From Bacteroidales bacterium (GTDB lineage Bacteria > Bacteroidota > Bacteroidia > Bacteroidales > UBA932): a stretch of 64,000 nucleotides of DNA. The notes beneath the pieces were generated by a model. It was not told the origin of the DNA, did no database searches, and saw only the letters and a list, made by a program, of their open reading frames with translations. Positions 51,993 to 61,100 of the stretch are shown here, one piece after another (the stretch's first letter is position 1; each line of letters opens with the position of its first letter). The position numbers and the translations under genes were made by a program. The DNA lies in NCBI GenBank assembly GCA_017454265.1, contig JAFTDJ010000038.1:1-64000 (forward strand), written 5' to 3'.

Positions 51993-53200
51993 TGGACGTA
52001 GTCATTCTCGCCGGCGGCCTTGGCACGCGCCTCCGCAGCGTGGTGAGCGAAGTGCCCAAGTGTATGGCTCCGGTTGACGGGAAGCCCTTCCTGTGGTATC
52101 TGCTGGAGCAGCTCCGCGGATATAGCATAGACCGCGTCGTCCTGAGTGTCGGTTATTTGAGGGAAGTGGTGCAGGACTGGATCTCCGCCCACGATGGGGA
52201 TTACCCCTTCGAGTTCCGTTTTGCCGTGGAAGAAGAGCCTTTGGGTACCGGCGGCGGTATCCGGCTGGCGGCCTCTATGGTCAGCGGGAGAGATGTGGTC
52301 GTTCTCAACGGTGATACTTTCTTTGACGTAAACCTGGACCTCCTTGTGCAGGCCCGCAGGGAGTCCGGGCTTCCAGTTGCCCTTGCGCTCAAGCCTATGC
52401 TGCACTTCGACAGGTACGGCGCCGTCGAGTTAGGCTCGGACGGCGTTGTTTCGGCTTTCCTTGAGAAGCGGCATTGTGACTCCGGGCTGATAAACGGTGG
52501 TGTGTATGCCCTGGACCCCCACGCGAGTGTTTTTGACGGCTTGCCGGAAAAGTTTTCGTTCGAAAAGTCTGTCCTTGAGCCTGCCTGCGCTGCCGGTAAA
52601 CTGGCCGGCCTGGTGCAAGACGGATTCTTCATAGACATAGGTGTTCCGGAAGATTATGAACGTGCCTGCAATGAGCCCGGACTGCTTCTTTCACGCCTTA
52701 CTCTGCCTGGAATTATCTGTGCGGCAAAGGGATACGACACCTTGCTGCTAGATCGCGACGGGGTGATTAACCGTCTGATGCCCGGAGACTACGTTAAGAG
52801 TATTGAAGAATTCGAATGGCTGCCCGGGGTCAAGTATGCGCTGAGAATCGCAGCCTGCAAGTTCCGGCATATATTTGTTGTTACTAACCAGAGGGGCGTA
52901 GGCAGGGGATTGATGACTCAAGCAGACCTGAACGACATTCACGCCTGGATGATTGATGAGGTAAAAGCCGTCGGCGGCAGCATAGACGGCGTTTATTGCT
53001 GCACCGCGGTCTCCGATACCGATCCGCGCAGAAAGCCCAATCCAGGCCTTTTCTACGATATTTGCGGCGATTTTCCGGATGTCTCCGCGTCCCGGACATT
53101 GATGATTGGAGACAGTGGCTCCGACCGGCTGTTTGCACGGAATTGCGGCATCGGCTTTGCCGGGGTGCTCTGCTCCGGGCAAAGCCGAGACGATAGATAA
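51992..53200 (+). CDS. fused heptose-1-phosphate nucleotidyltransferase (HddC) and heptose-bisphosphate phosphatase (GmhB)
   Basis: This 402-aa protein joins two steps of GDP-heptose synthesis. Residues 1-230 are a sugar nucleotidyltransferase (LAGGLGTRLR at 6-15, EEPLGTGGGI near 81-90, NGDTFFD near 106-112). Residues 247-402 are a HAD phosphatase: DRDGVIN with nucleophile Asp254 and Asp256, TNQRG at 298-302, RRKPNPG with Lys348 and GDSGSD at 373-378. The zinc-binding loop of classical GmhB (Cys-x-His and Cys-x-Cys) is mostly lost; only CC at 336-337 remains. The start is ATG 51992, sharing one base with the gmhA stop (TGATG); the TTG just before it is rejected. Confidence 0.9.
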   Translation: MDVVILAGGLGTRLRSVVSEVPKCMAPVDGKPFLWYLLEQLRGYSIDRVVLSVGYLREVVQDWISAHDGDYPFEFRFAVEEEPLGTGGGIRLAASMVSGRDVVVLNGDTFFDVNLDLLVQARRESGLPVALALKPMLHFDRYGAVELGSDGVVSAFLEKRHCDSGLINGGVYALDPHASVFDGLPEKFSFEKSVLEPACAAGKLAGLVQDGFFIDIGVPEDYERACNEPGLLLSRLTLPGIICAAKGYDTLLLDRDGVINRLMPGDYVKSIEEFEWLPGVKYALRIAACKFRHIFVVTNQRGVGRGLMTQADLNDIHAWMIDEVKAVGGSIDGVYCCTAVSDTDPRRKPNPGLFYDICGDFPDVSASRTLMIGDSGSDRLFARNCGIGFAGVLCSGQSRDDR

Positions 53201-53214
53201 TCAAAAATAATTAC

Positions 53215-53222
53215 TATATTTG
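53215..53222 (+). promoter_or_regulatory. -7 promoter box for the coiled-coil/zapA pair
   Basis: TATATTTG, an exact TAnnTTTG match, lies five bases before the ATG at 53228. Confidence 0.55.
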
Positions 53223-53227
53223 TTACG

Positions 53228-53497
53228 ATGCTAGAGAATATAAAAACCAGAGTTGAGAAACTGATCTCGCTGTACGAGAAAGAAAAGCAGCGTGCAGACG
53301 CTGCCGTGGCTGATCTGGAGGCCAGCCGCGCCCAGTTGGCGGCATACAAGGAAAAAGTTTCCGAGCTGGATGCCCAGATAGACAATCTTAAGTTGCAGTA
53401 TGCCTTTTCCGGCTCCGGCGACCAGGCTCTGGCCAAAGAACGCATAACCAAACTGGTCCGCGAAATAGACCACTGCATCAAGCTTCTGGAGAAGTAA
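53228..53497 (+). CDS. small coiled-coil protein upstream of zapA
   Basis: This 89-aa protein is almost entirely one charged coiled coil (about 1-60, heptad pattern in VEKLISLYEKEKQRADAAVADL-type sequence, quoted only in part), with a short break at SGSGDQ and a final helix ending KLLEK. No named domain is clear. It precedes zapA by one base, which is the usual place of a small coiled-coil gene in Bacteroidetes, so a role in division with ZapA is likely but unproven. Confidence 0.8.
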   Translation: MLENIKTRVEKLISLYEKEKQRADAAVADLEASRAQLAAYKEKVSELDAQIDNLKLQYAFSGSGDQALAKERITKLVREIDHCIKLLEK

Positions 53498-53498
53498 T

Positions 53499-53783
53499 AT
53501 GGCACAGAATATTAAACTCAAAATAGCAGGTACCGATTATCCTATGGTCGCCCCGACTCCCGAGATTGAGGAGGCGATGCGTATTGCGGCAGAAGAAATA
53601 AATCGTAAATACAACGCATACGATGCAAAATACCCCGACAAGACTCCCTTTGACAAACTTGTCATCGTTACCCTTAACGAGACGGTGAACCGGGTAGCCG
53701 CTCAGAAAAGGATGCAGCAATTGGGAGATGAGGCGGATGCCCTGCAGTCCGACCTTGATGCTTATCTTGCCGGCATAGAGTAG
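53499..53783 (+). CDS. zapA: cell division protein ZapA
   Basis: ZapA bundles FtsZ filaments at the division ring. The 94-aa protein has the family's N-terminal strand-rich part (KLKIAGTDYPMVAP) and a C-terminal coiled-coil helix. It is shorter than the E. coli protein but of the usual Bacteroidetes length. It starts one base after the coiled-coil gene and is followed at once by a 6S RNA candidate, as zapA is followed by ssrS in enterobacteria. Confidence 0.9.
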   Translation: MAQNIKLKIAGTDYPMVAPTPEIEEAMRIAAEEINRKYNAYDAKYPDKTPFDKLVIVTLNETVNRVAAQKRMQQLGDEADALQSDLDAYLAGIE

Positions 53784-53784
53784 A

Positions 53785-53950
53785 AACTGAGCCGTCAGGC
53801 CAAAGTACTGAAAACAACAAGTTCATCACGAACCGGGTAAGCTCGGACCGGTGATGGCAGGCCCGCCCCGACGGGATCCCTGAAACGGTACGGCCCCCAA
53901 ATCTTTCAAGCCAGAGAATTTTCTGACGATTCGGCTGACGGCTTTTAAAA
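53785..53950 (+). ncRNA. ssrS: 6S RNA candidate
   Basis: The gap after zapA folds into a long hairpin-like RNA. The outer stem pairs AGCCGTCAG (53790-53798) with CTGACGGCT (53935-53943). An inner hairpin pairs CATCAC (53824-53829) with GTGATG (53851-53856). Between them lie mostly unpaired purine-rich sides that could be the open bubble 6S RNA presents to RNA polymerase. Length, position after zapA and a following terminator fit 6S RNA. No separate promoter box is clear, so processing from a zapA transcript is possible. The sequence itself was not matched to a covariance model. Confidence 0.6.
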
Positions 53951-53987
53951 AAATTACCGACCCTTTTTCGGGGCCGGTAATTTCTTT
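53951..53987. terminator. bidirectional terminator between the RNA gene and the SusCD locus
   Basis: AAATTACCGACCC pairs with GGGGCCGGTAATTT around a short T-rich loop. The plus strand has a short T-tract after it; the minus strand has seven T before the A-run (53947-53953), so it also ends the convergent surface-lipoprotein gene that stops at 54003. Confidence 0.85.
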
Positions 53988-54002
53988 TATACCAATCAGG
54001 CG

Positions 54003-56249
54003 TTATTTGCTGATCTCGAGTACGGGACTCAGTTCTCCGCCCTTGAAGCGGATGGTTCCGCCGCTGGGCGCTGCAAGTACAGCTTTCGCGTTTGCCTGCT
54101 GCAAACTGGAAGCTACGAATCTAACCTGAACGGAAGGAGCAGAACTCTTGGTTGTGTAAGTGAACTCAATGTCGTTGTTGTCTGTGTTGACCATTTCAAT
54201 GTTGTAAGAAACGGCAGCACCCTCAACGGTCGTGCTCTTTACGTCCATTGCAGGAACCCAGTCTTTCCCGTCCAGAACCTCTGCGGTCCAGTGCTTGATA
54301 CCACCGCCAGAGGCCCTCATGGTGCCCTTGAAATGGATCTTGGATCCGGCAGGGTAGGAGCCTGTGGTGGTGACTGTAAACAGCCAGTAGTCGCCCTGCC
54401 AGCAGCCGGTCATGTACGGCTCACCTGTGGCGCCGATGTTGCGCACGGCCTTGTTGGCGCTGTCGAGAGTGGTCTTGTCTATCTGGACATAGGTAATTTT
54501 CCCGTTTCCTTCATCGGCATCTATGTACTTACCACCGTCGCCGGCCTGCTTGTCGTTCTCGCCTAAGAAAGCTCCGTCTGAGCCTTTGGTCGCTCCTCCG
54601 AATGTGGGCCCGTAAATGTCCATACGGTCAGTGCTGAGCGTCCAGGCGCCGGAAGTGTTGTCGGGAACGTCTTCACCGCCACCGCCGCCGGAGCCGGAGC
54701 CCTCTGCGGGAACAACCAGGATGTTGTCCAGATACCAGCGGTTCTGCTTGCGATCTGGATTGCTGACTGCAGGATCTGCGTTGGTAGGCCGGATGATGAT
54801 GCGGGTATTGGCATCGACTCCGTTGATGCGGACCGTTCTGTTCTGCCACTCAATCTTGCTCTGACCGTCTTCCGTTGATTGTTCGGAATCGATTTCACCG
54901 CTGGTCTTGCCGCCGGTGTCATCGCATGCTCCGTTGCCTACGACTTCAACGGTCAGGGTCATAATATCTGCCTTGGCTGCAGCAGTTATATGCCAGCACC
55001 AGTCGAAGTTGAGCTCGATGTCGGCCGTACCGCTTATCTCGCTCATAGGAGGAAGGATGATGCCTGAGTTGTAAGAGGTCTTACCGAACTTGAGGTAGTT
55101 TTTCTGCAGGTAGAGGGTCCGCTTGTTTCCGTTGTCGGGGGTGCCGTCAGACCAATCCTGGCCTGCCCAGCCCCAAATGTAGCCGTAACCGCGTTTCACC
55201 ATCTCATCCGTGAAACCTTCGCAGGTGGCGGAGGTGAATACGTTGGGAGCGGTAGTGCCGGGATCGTTGTCTTTGACGGCATCACCTGCGCCTGTAGCCG
55301 TGGTCCAAGGCTCTAGCCACTCGAAGTCATCCTTAAAGTAGATGACCATATCTATTCCGTTGTCGACGAACGATGTGGCAATCATATTCACCTTGCTGGC
55401 ATTTGCGCTCACGGTATATCCGAATATTGATACCTTGTGGCCGGTGAGGGCTGCAAGTCCCAGGCTGGAGAGAGCGGTAGGCGAAACGGTGCGGCTGCAT
55501 CCTTCAACGACCACTGAAGAGCCGTCAAATACGCCGCTGACAACAACGTATTCGGGTGCTGTAACACTAAGTGCGTCCAGGCTTCCGGAAATGTCTTTTG
55601 CCGAGGCGGGATAGCTCACGTCGGAATGGGAGTCAATGTTCAGGTTCTCTATGTCGCTGACAACGGGCTGTCCGTTTTCGGTGCCCTTGAGGCCGCGGAA
55701 GCTGATTACGTCTCCGGGAGTTACGTCTTTTTTGATCGGCAGGAGTATATTGGTCTCGCCGTCGGACAATACAACGCTGTTGCCGTCGGAGGCATAGACC
55801 TTGGCGCCATTCACGTTCACGAAGAGCCCGTCTTTCACGTCCTTAAGGGTTGCCACGGTTGCGTCTGCAGCGCCGCGGTACTTATCACCCTTCTGATATA
55901 CAATGACATTGGAGTAGCTGATAAGCTTACGGCCGTGGAACTTAACTGTATCGCGGCGGGGGAGAAGGAGGCCCTGGGCATCCTTGTTGTCTGCAACGCT
56001 GATCTGCACGCCTTCCACTGTCCCGGAACCGGAAGTCTGGGAAACGGTGATCCAATCGGGGGCATCCACCGTCCAGTCTCCGTCGGAGTAGATGGTCATC
56101 GCCTGCGGAGCAGCACCGGTGGCCTCGAACTCCAGATAGGTGTTCTGGGCCATCACAGCTTTTGCCACGGGATCCGCTTCCTTGGTGCAGGAAGACAGTA
56201 TGCCCGCCAGGGCAAGGCCGCATAAAACTATTTGTTTGATATTTTTCAT
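54003..56249 (-). CDS. large multi-domain surface lipoprotein (BACON-containing, SusE position)
   Basis: This 748-aa lipoprotein lies last in the uptake locus. The start is ATG 56249 (MKNIKQIV), which gives a clean signal peptide with lipobox GILSSC (Cys21); an in-frame ATG four codons upstream is less likely. Domains read as BACON (about 35-110, with DGDWTVDAPDWITVSQTSG), an OB-like domain (about 130-270), a galactose-binding-like beta-sandwich (about 320-520, with WYLDNILVVP near its end), a Gly/Ser linker (GSGSGGGGGED), and a second beta-sandwich (about 545-748). No catalytic motif is seen, so it probably binds a substrate at the cell surface. Which one cannot be said. Confidence 0.82.
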   Translation of the reverse strand: MKNIKQIVLCGLALAGILSSCTKEADPVAKAVMAQNTYLEFEATGAAPQAMTIYSDGDWTVDAPDWITVSQTSGSGTVEGVQISVADNKDAQGLLLPRRDTVKFHGRKLISYSNVIVYQKGDKYRGAADATVATLKDVKDGLFVNVNGAKVYASDGNSVVLSDGETNILLPIKKDVTPGDVISFRGLKGTENGQPVVSDIENLNIDSHSDVSYPASAKDISGSLDALSVTAPEYVVVSGVFDGSSVVVEGCSRTVSPTALSSLGLAALTGHKVSIFGYTVSANASKVNMIATSFVDNGIDMVIYFKDDFEWLEPWTTATGAGDAVKDNDPGTTAPNVFTSATCEGFTDEMVKRGYGYIWGWAGQDWSDGTPDNGNKRTLYLQKNYLKFGKTSYNSGIILPPMSEISGTADIELNFDWCWHITAAAKADIMTLTVEVVGNGACDDTGGKTSGEIDSEQSTEDGQSKIEWQNRTVRINGVDANTRIIIRPTNADPAVSNPDRKQNRWYLDNILVVPAEGSGSGGGGGEDVPDNTSGAWTLSTDRMDIYGPTFGGATKGSDGAFLGENDKQAGDGGKYIDADEGNGKITYVQIDKTTLDSANKAVRNIGATGEPYMTGCWQGDYWLFTVTTTGSYPAGSKIHFKGTMRASGGGIKHWTAEVLDGKDWVPAMDVKSTTVEGAAVSYNIEMVNTDNNDIEFTYTTKSSAPSVQVRFVASSLQQANAKAVLAAPSGGTIRFKGGELSPVLEISK

Positions 56250-56265
56250 AATACAAATCATTTAA

Positions 56266-58131
56266 CTAGTACGAAAGGCCATCGTTCCATCCGCGGTTCT
56301 GTGTGAGCTTGGGATTGAGGGAACGGTCGTCGATAGGTACAGGATACAGATAATCCCTGTTCTCGTCGAAGGAGATGAGGATGTTCTGATGAGGCTCGAT
56401 ATAGCCTTTCTCTCCCTCGGAGAGGAAGATGTCGGTGCCGAGAAGCCTAAGGTAAGTAGCTGTGGATGCGGCCGGTTTGGGGTCTTCCTTGCCGTAGATG
56501 CAGATGTCGTTCTTGCCGTCACCGTCAATATCGTAAGCACCCTTGCCGGGGAAGTAGCAACCCAACCACTTCTGCTGGTCTATACAATGACCGCACTTCC
56601 AGCGCATCAGGTCACCGTAGCGGAATCCTTCCTGGGCAAGTTCTACTGCGCGTTCGCGGCGGATTTCCAGGATAACGCCCTTGTTTGCGCCGCTTACGTT
56701 GGTATAACCCCACTCAGCTGAACTGAGGTAAGGATCGGGGTTGGCATTTGCTGCAGCCATATCCATGTGAGGCATAGCTACGCGGTCGCGGAGCTTGTTG
56801 ATGGACTTGTCGAGGTCGGCCTGGGTAAGGCTGCCCAACTCCGCCTTGGCCTCGGCATAGTTCAAGAGCACCTCGCCGAAGCGGAATACGGGCAGGTCGT
56901 TGTAAGAGCGGTCGAACTTGTCGTTGGCGGCATTGTTCTTCTCCATGACGAACTTGGCCATCTGGTATCCGGTAAGCGTGATGTTCATATCTATTCCTTC
57001 CTTGGCTCCGGAATACTTGTAGGTGGTACCGTCAAGTGCAAGGCGTGAATAGCCGGGTATGCGTATGGTCTGGCCGAGACGAGGGTCGCGGTCTTTCACT
57101 TCCTCGGCAAACTGCATGGTCTCCCAGCCGGGTTTGTCCGTGAATCGGGTTCCGTCCTTCATCAAGTATGCGTTTACGAACTTCTTTGTGAGAGAAATAC
57201 GGCCCTGGGAGTTCATAAGTGCGGATGCGGTGGCGTTGTGCATCAGCTCAAGACCGAAGTCGAAGTTGATGCTCAGCATGTACTCGTCTTTATTGGCGTC
57301 ATACTCCGAGAAGAGAACTGCGTAGTCAAGCTCGGGGTTGCCGGTTGAGTAAAGCTTGAAAGGACCGTCGTTGATAATTGTTTCGGCTGCCTGGTAACTC
57401 TGTTCGAGATACCACTTCCAGTCTTTCCATTCGCTGGTGTCCCAGTTGACGCCGCACATGGATGCATAGTCGTCGTGATACTTGCGGAACGTTCCCTCAA
57501 AGAGGCAGAAGCGGGCTTTGAGAGCCAGTGCCACCCACTTGGTCACGCGATAGCGGAGGCCGTTGGGATAAGACGAGGGAAGGTATTCTGCGGCATAGTC
57601 GATGTCGGCTATGATGTTCTGCATTATGGCCTCACGTGATGCACGAGGGCCGTACAGAACGGTAGTATCGTTGGAGGGCAGCTCATAATCAGACCATGGA
57701 ACGTCACCGAAGCGCATTACCTTGTCGAAATAGATATACGCACGGAAGAAACGGCATACCGCGGAATACTGCTGCTTTGCTGTTTCGTCCTTGGTATTTG
57801 TCTCCATGTAGGCAAGTGCAGTATTGAGCTTGCGAAGGTCGGTCCAGCTCCAGCCACCGCCGGAATTGGGAACCTGCCGGTTGGTGCCGCCCCTCATGAC
57901 GTTCGAAGGGTTGGCCTTGATGAACTGGTCGCTCTGCTCGTCGTATGGTTCCTTCGGCAGCAGGTTGTTGTAGAAGGAGTTGGTGAAGAGCTGAAGCTCG
58001 GTGGCAGACTTGAAGTAAGTCTCCGGAGTCATTTTTGACTGAGGATACTTGTCAAGCCACTGTTCGCAGGAAGTGAATCCCAGAAGGGCGACCGCAAAAA
58101 GGACGATGTATTTTTTGATGTTGTATTTCAT
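56266..58131 (-). CDS. SusD-like surface substrate-binding lipoprotein
   Basis: This 621-aa protein is a SusD family lid for the SusC pore. It has a signal peptide with lipobox GFTSC (Cys22), then DKYPQSKMTPETYFKS, TPR-like helices near 90-210 and the C-terminal SusD block with VLLNYAEAKAELGS and EIRRERAVELAQEGFRYGDLMRW-type sequence (quoted only in part: RRERAVELAQEGFRYGDL). It starts 18 bases after SusC and is followed by the surface lipoprotein. Its partner SusC is directly upstream. Confidence 0.95.
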   Translation of the reverse strand: MKYNIKKYIVLFAVALLGFTSCEQWLDKYPQSKMTPETYFKSATELQLFTNSFYNNLLPKEPYDEQSDQFIKANPSNVMRGGTNRQVPNSGGGWSWTDLRKLNTALAYMETNTKDETAKQQYSAVCRFFRAYIYFDKVMRFGDVPWSDYELPSNDTTVLYGPRASREAIMQNIIADIDYAAEYLPSSYPNGLRYRVTKWVALALKARFCLFEGTFRKYHDDYASMCGVNWDTSEWKDWKWYLEQSYQAAETIINDGPFKLYSTGNPELDYAVLFSEYDANKDEYMLSINFDFGLELMHNATASALMNSQGRISLTKKFVNAYLMKDGTRFTDKPGWETMQFAEEVKDRDPRLGQTIRIPGYSRLALDGTTYKYSGAKEGIDMNITLTGYQMAKFVMEKNNAANDKFDRSYNDLPVFRFGEVLLNYAEAKAELGSLTQADLDKSINKLRDRVAMPHMDMAAANANPDPYLSSAEWGYTNVSGANKGVILEIRRERAVELAQEGFRYGDLMRWKCGHCIDQQKWLGCYFPGKGAYDIDGDGKNDICIYGKEDPKPAASTATYLRLLGTDIFLSEGEKGYIEPHQNILISFDENRDYLYPVPIDDRSLNPKLTQNRGWNDGLSY

Positions 58132-58149
58132 AATATTGTCCTCCTCAGA

Positions 58150-61100
58150 TTAGAATGTGATGTCTATACCGAACATATAGGACTTCTGCCAGGGGTAGAA
58201 GGCTCGGTTGTAGGAGCTGCTGCTGCGGTTGAAGGCGCCTTCAGGATCGATGTACTGGTTGACCTTCTTGAGAGGAGACCAGTAAGCGAGATTCTCACCG
58301 CTGAAGTAGATTCTGAATTTGTCGATTCCAATCTTTCTGGTGAGTTTCTTTGGCACTGTGTAACCTATGGAGAGGTTCTTCAGACGCAGGTAGCGGATAT
58401 TCTGCAGGTAGCGGGTGTTTGCATAGTGCAGCTGGCCCTTGCCATTGTAGGCGTAGTAGGCCACGGCACGGGGGAAGTATGCATCGGTATTGTCGTAGTC
58501 CCAGCACTGCTCGATGAAGTTCTTGGGCAGATATGATGTCATAGGCTGCGAGAACGGACCCCAGAATGCGAAGGAGTAGCCGGAAGGATACCAGTAGTGG
58601 TCACCTGTTCCCTGCAGGAATATGGATGCGTCGAAGCCGAGGTAGTCGATTCCGAAGCTCAGACCGTACTGGAGGCTTGGCAGGCTGTTACCGATGATTT
58701 TGCGGTCGCCGGGGTTGTCCACTGTGTTGGCGCCTATGCCGATGATTCCATCGGGCGTATTGGAAATAACGTTACCGTTCTCGTCGTATTCGACTTTACC
58801 GCCGATATCGATGTACTTGAGGTCGCCGGCTTTCCATACGCCATTGGGCACTTTGCCTACGACATAGGAAAGATCTACGAGGCTTGCGTACTCCTGCGCC
58901 TCTGCATCGGTCTGGAACAGGTCGTCGGCAACGAAGCCCCAGATTTCACCTATGCGCATTCCGACGTAGTAATCCTTGGCGAAGGTCTTGTTGTCGTTGT
59001 CATACTTGGTGATGTGGGAGTCGTAGTCGCTAAGGGTTCCGCGGATGCTGTATCCGAAGGGATGACCGCCCAGGTTGAACTGGTCTCTCCAGCTCAGCGA
59101 GAGCTCGTAGCCACGGGTGCGCAGGTCAGCGGTGTTCTGCTTGGGTGCGGCGGCGCCATAGAGGTTAGGAAGGGCTACGCCGTCGGTAAGCATGTTCTTG
59201 GTGTCTCGGATGTAAACTTCCCCGGTGAACTCCAGGCGGTTGTTCAGCATTGCAAGGTCCAGACCCAGGTTCCATTGCTCCGAAGTCTCCCAGGTAAGGT
59301 CGCCTGCGTTAGGCGCGGAAACGTTAGCATACTTTGCAACAGTGGCGGACTCGCCGAAGCTGTAGTGGGCGAAGTCGTTCACGTTGATGGTACGGAGGTA
59401 CAGGTAGTTGCTCACATTCTGGTTTCCAAGTGTACCGAAGGAGGCGCGGAGCTTGAGGTTGTTCACCGTGCTCTTGAGGGGCTTGAAGAAAGGCTCTTCA
59501 GAAATACGCCAACCGAGTGATCCGGAAGGGAAGAATCCCCAGCGGTGTCCGCGGGCGAAGCGGGAAGTTCCGTCGTAGCGGCCGGAAACCTCAAAGAGGT
59601 AACGGCCCTTGTAGTCGTAGTTAAGACGGCCGAAGAAGCCGAGCAAAGCATACTCCGACTGGCCTCCGGATACGGACATTACGGTAGAACCGTCTTCAGC
59701 CGCACCCACGAGGTCGAAGTCGCTGAGCTCTTCGCTGAGCAGGTAGTTTGCCACCCCGCCTACGGTCTTGCTGTTCTGGGTTTCATAGTTCGCACCCAGC
59801 ATGGCGGTTACGTGGTGAGCTCCGCCGAAGGTCTCTTCGTATGTGCCGTAGATGTTTGCTGAATAGTAATTATAGGTGGTAATGTCTTCGGAGAGCTGGT
59901 CCTGGCCGGCACCGGAAACGTAGTACTCGATTTCCGAATCGGGATACTGGCGGTAGGGAATATTGACCCTGCGTGCAGTATTTCTGTTCTGGTGCAGACG
60001 ATAGGTGAAGTTGCCGGTAAGGGTGAAGCACTTCACCGGGGTAATCTTGAGCTCGGTGGTGTTGGCAAAGTCGCTGCGGCGTGCAAAGTTGGTGTCCTTT
60101 GCCTCGCCGAACACGATGTGACGGCCGTTACCAACAGCATAACTTCCGTTCAGCACACCTGCTGCCGGGAGGTAAACCCAGGAGCCGTCGGGGTTCTGAA
60201 GAGGGAAGATAGGCAATGCGTGGGCGGCACTGTATGCAATGGCGTTCTCCGTGTTGTCAACGCCGACATAATCATATACGGAGCTGTAGAACGAGGTATT
60301 GTTGCTCAGCCTCATATACTTGTTGATGTCGAAGTCAATCTTGGAGCGGAGGTTGATTTTGTGGAAGACGTCCGGCCTTTGCTTGATGATGCCGGTCTGC
60401 CTGTCGAAACCTCCGGAAAGGTAATAGCGGACGCTCTTGTTGCCGCCGGAAATGGACAGGTTGTGCTGCTGCACGGGGTGCCTGTCGTTGAACAGGCTGT
60501 GCCACCAGTCGGTATTGGCGTAGTAGCGCCACTGATCACGGCCGTTTATTGTCTTACGAACCACCCAGGGACGCTCGGGGTTCTCGGTTTTGTCGTTCAC
60601 ACGGGCAAGGAGTTCCATCATGTCCTCATCGTTGTAAAGGATGTAGTTGGAACCTTCAGAAGCCATACGGAACTTGTTGATGGTGTACACAGACCAGTAA
60701 CCAGTAGTCTCATAATCCGTGGAGGTGGTGGGTTGTTCCCAGCCGAAACGGCCGCTGTAGCGAACCGTGGCCTTGCCCTCGGATTGAGTTCCCTTCTTGG
60801 TGGTGACCAGAATCACGCCGAATGCTGCGCGTGCTCCGTAAACGGCAGCCGCTGCGGCGTCCTTGATGACGGAGATGGACTCCACGTCGTTGGGGTTTAC
60901 ACGGTTGATGTCACCCACGGCGCCGTCGATGAGCACAAGCGGGGATGCACCGTTGATGGAGGTGAATCCTCGGATGTTGAGCGATCCGGTGCTTCCGGGG
61001 TTACCGGAGGAGGTGGTGATGTTCAGGCCGGGGACGGAACCCTGGAGCATGGTGGACAGGGAGTGGGCGGAACGGTTTTCCAGTTCCTTCGCCTCGACGG

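Noticed and set aside
53785..53950. Riboswitch or attenuator reading for the zapA downstream region
   Set aside because: It follows zapA and is followed by a terminator and a convergent gene, so there is no gene for it to control; a stand-alone RNA fits better.
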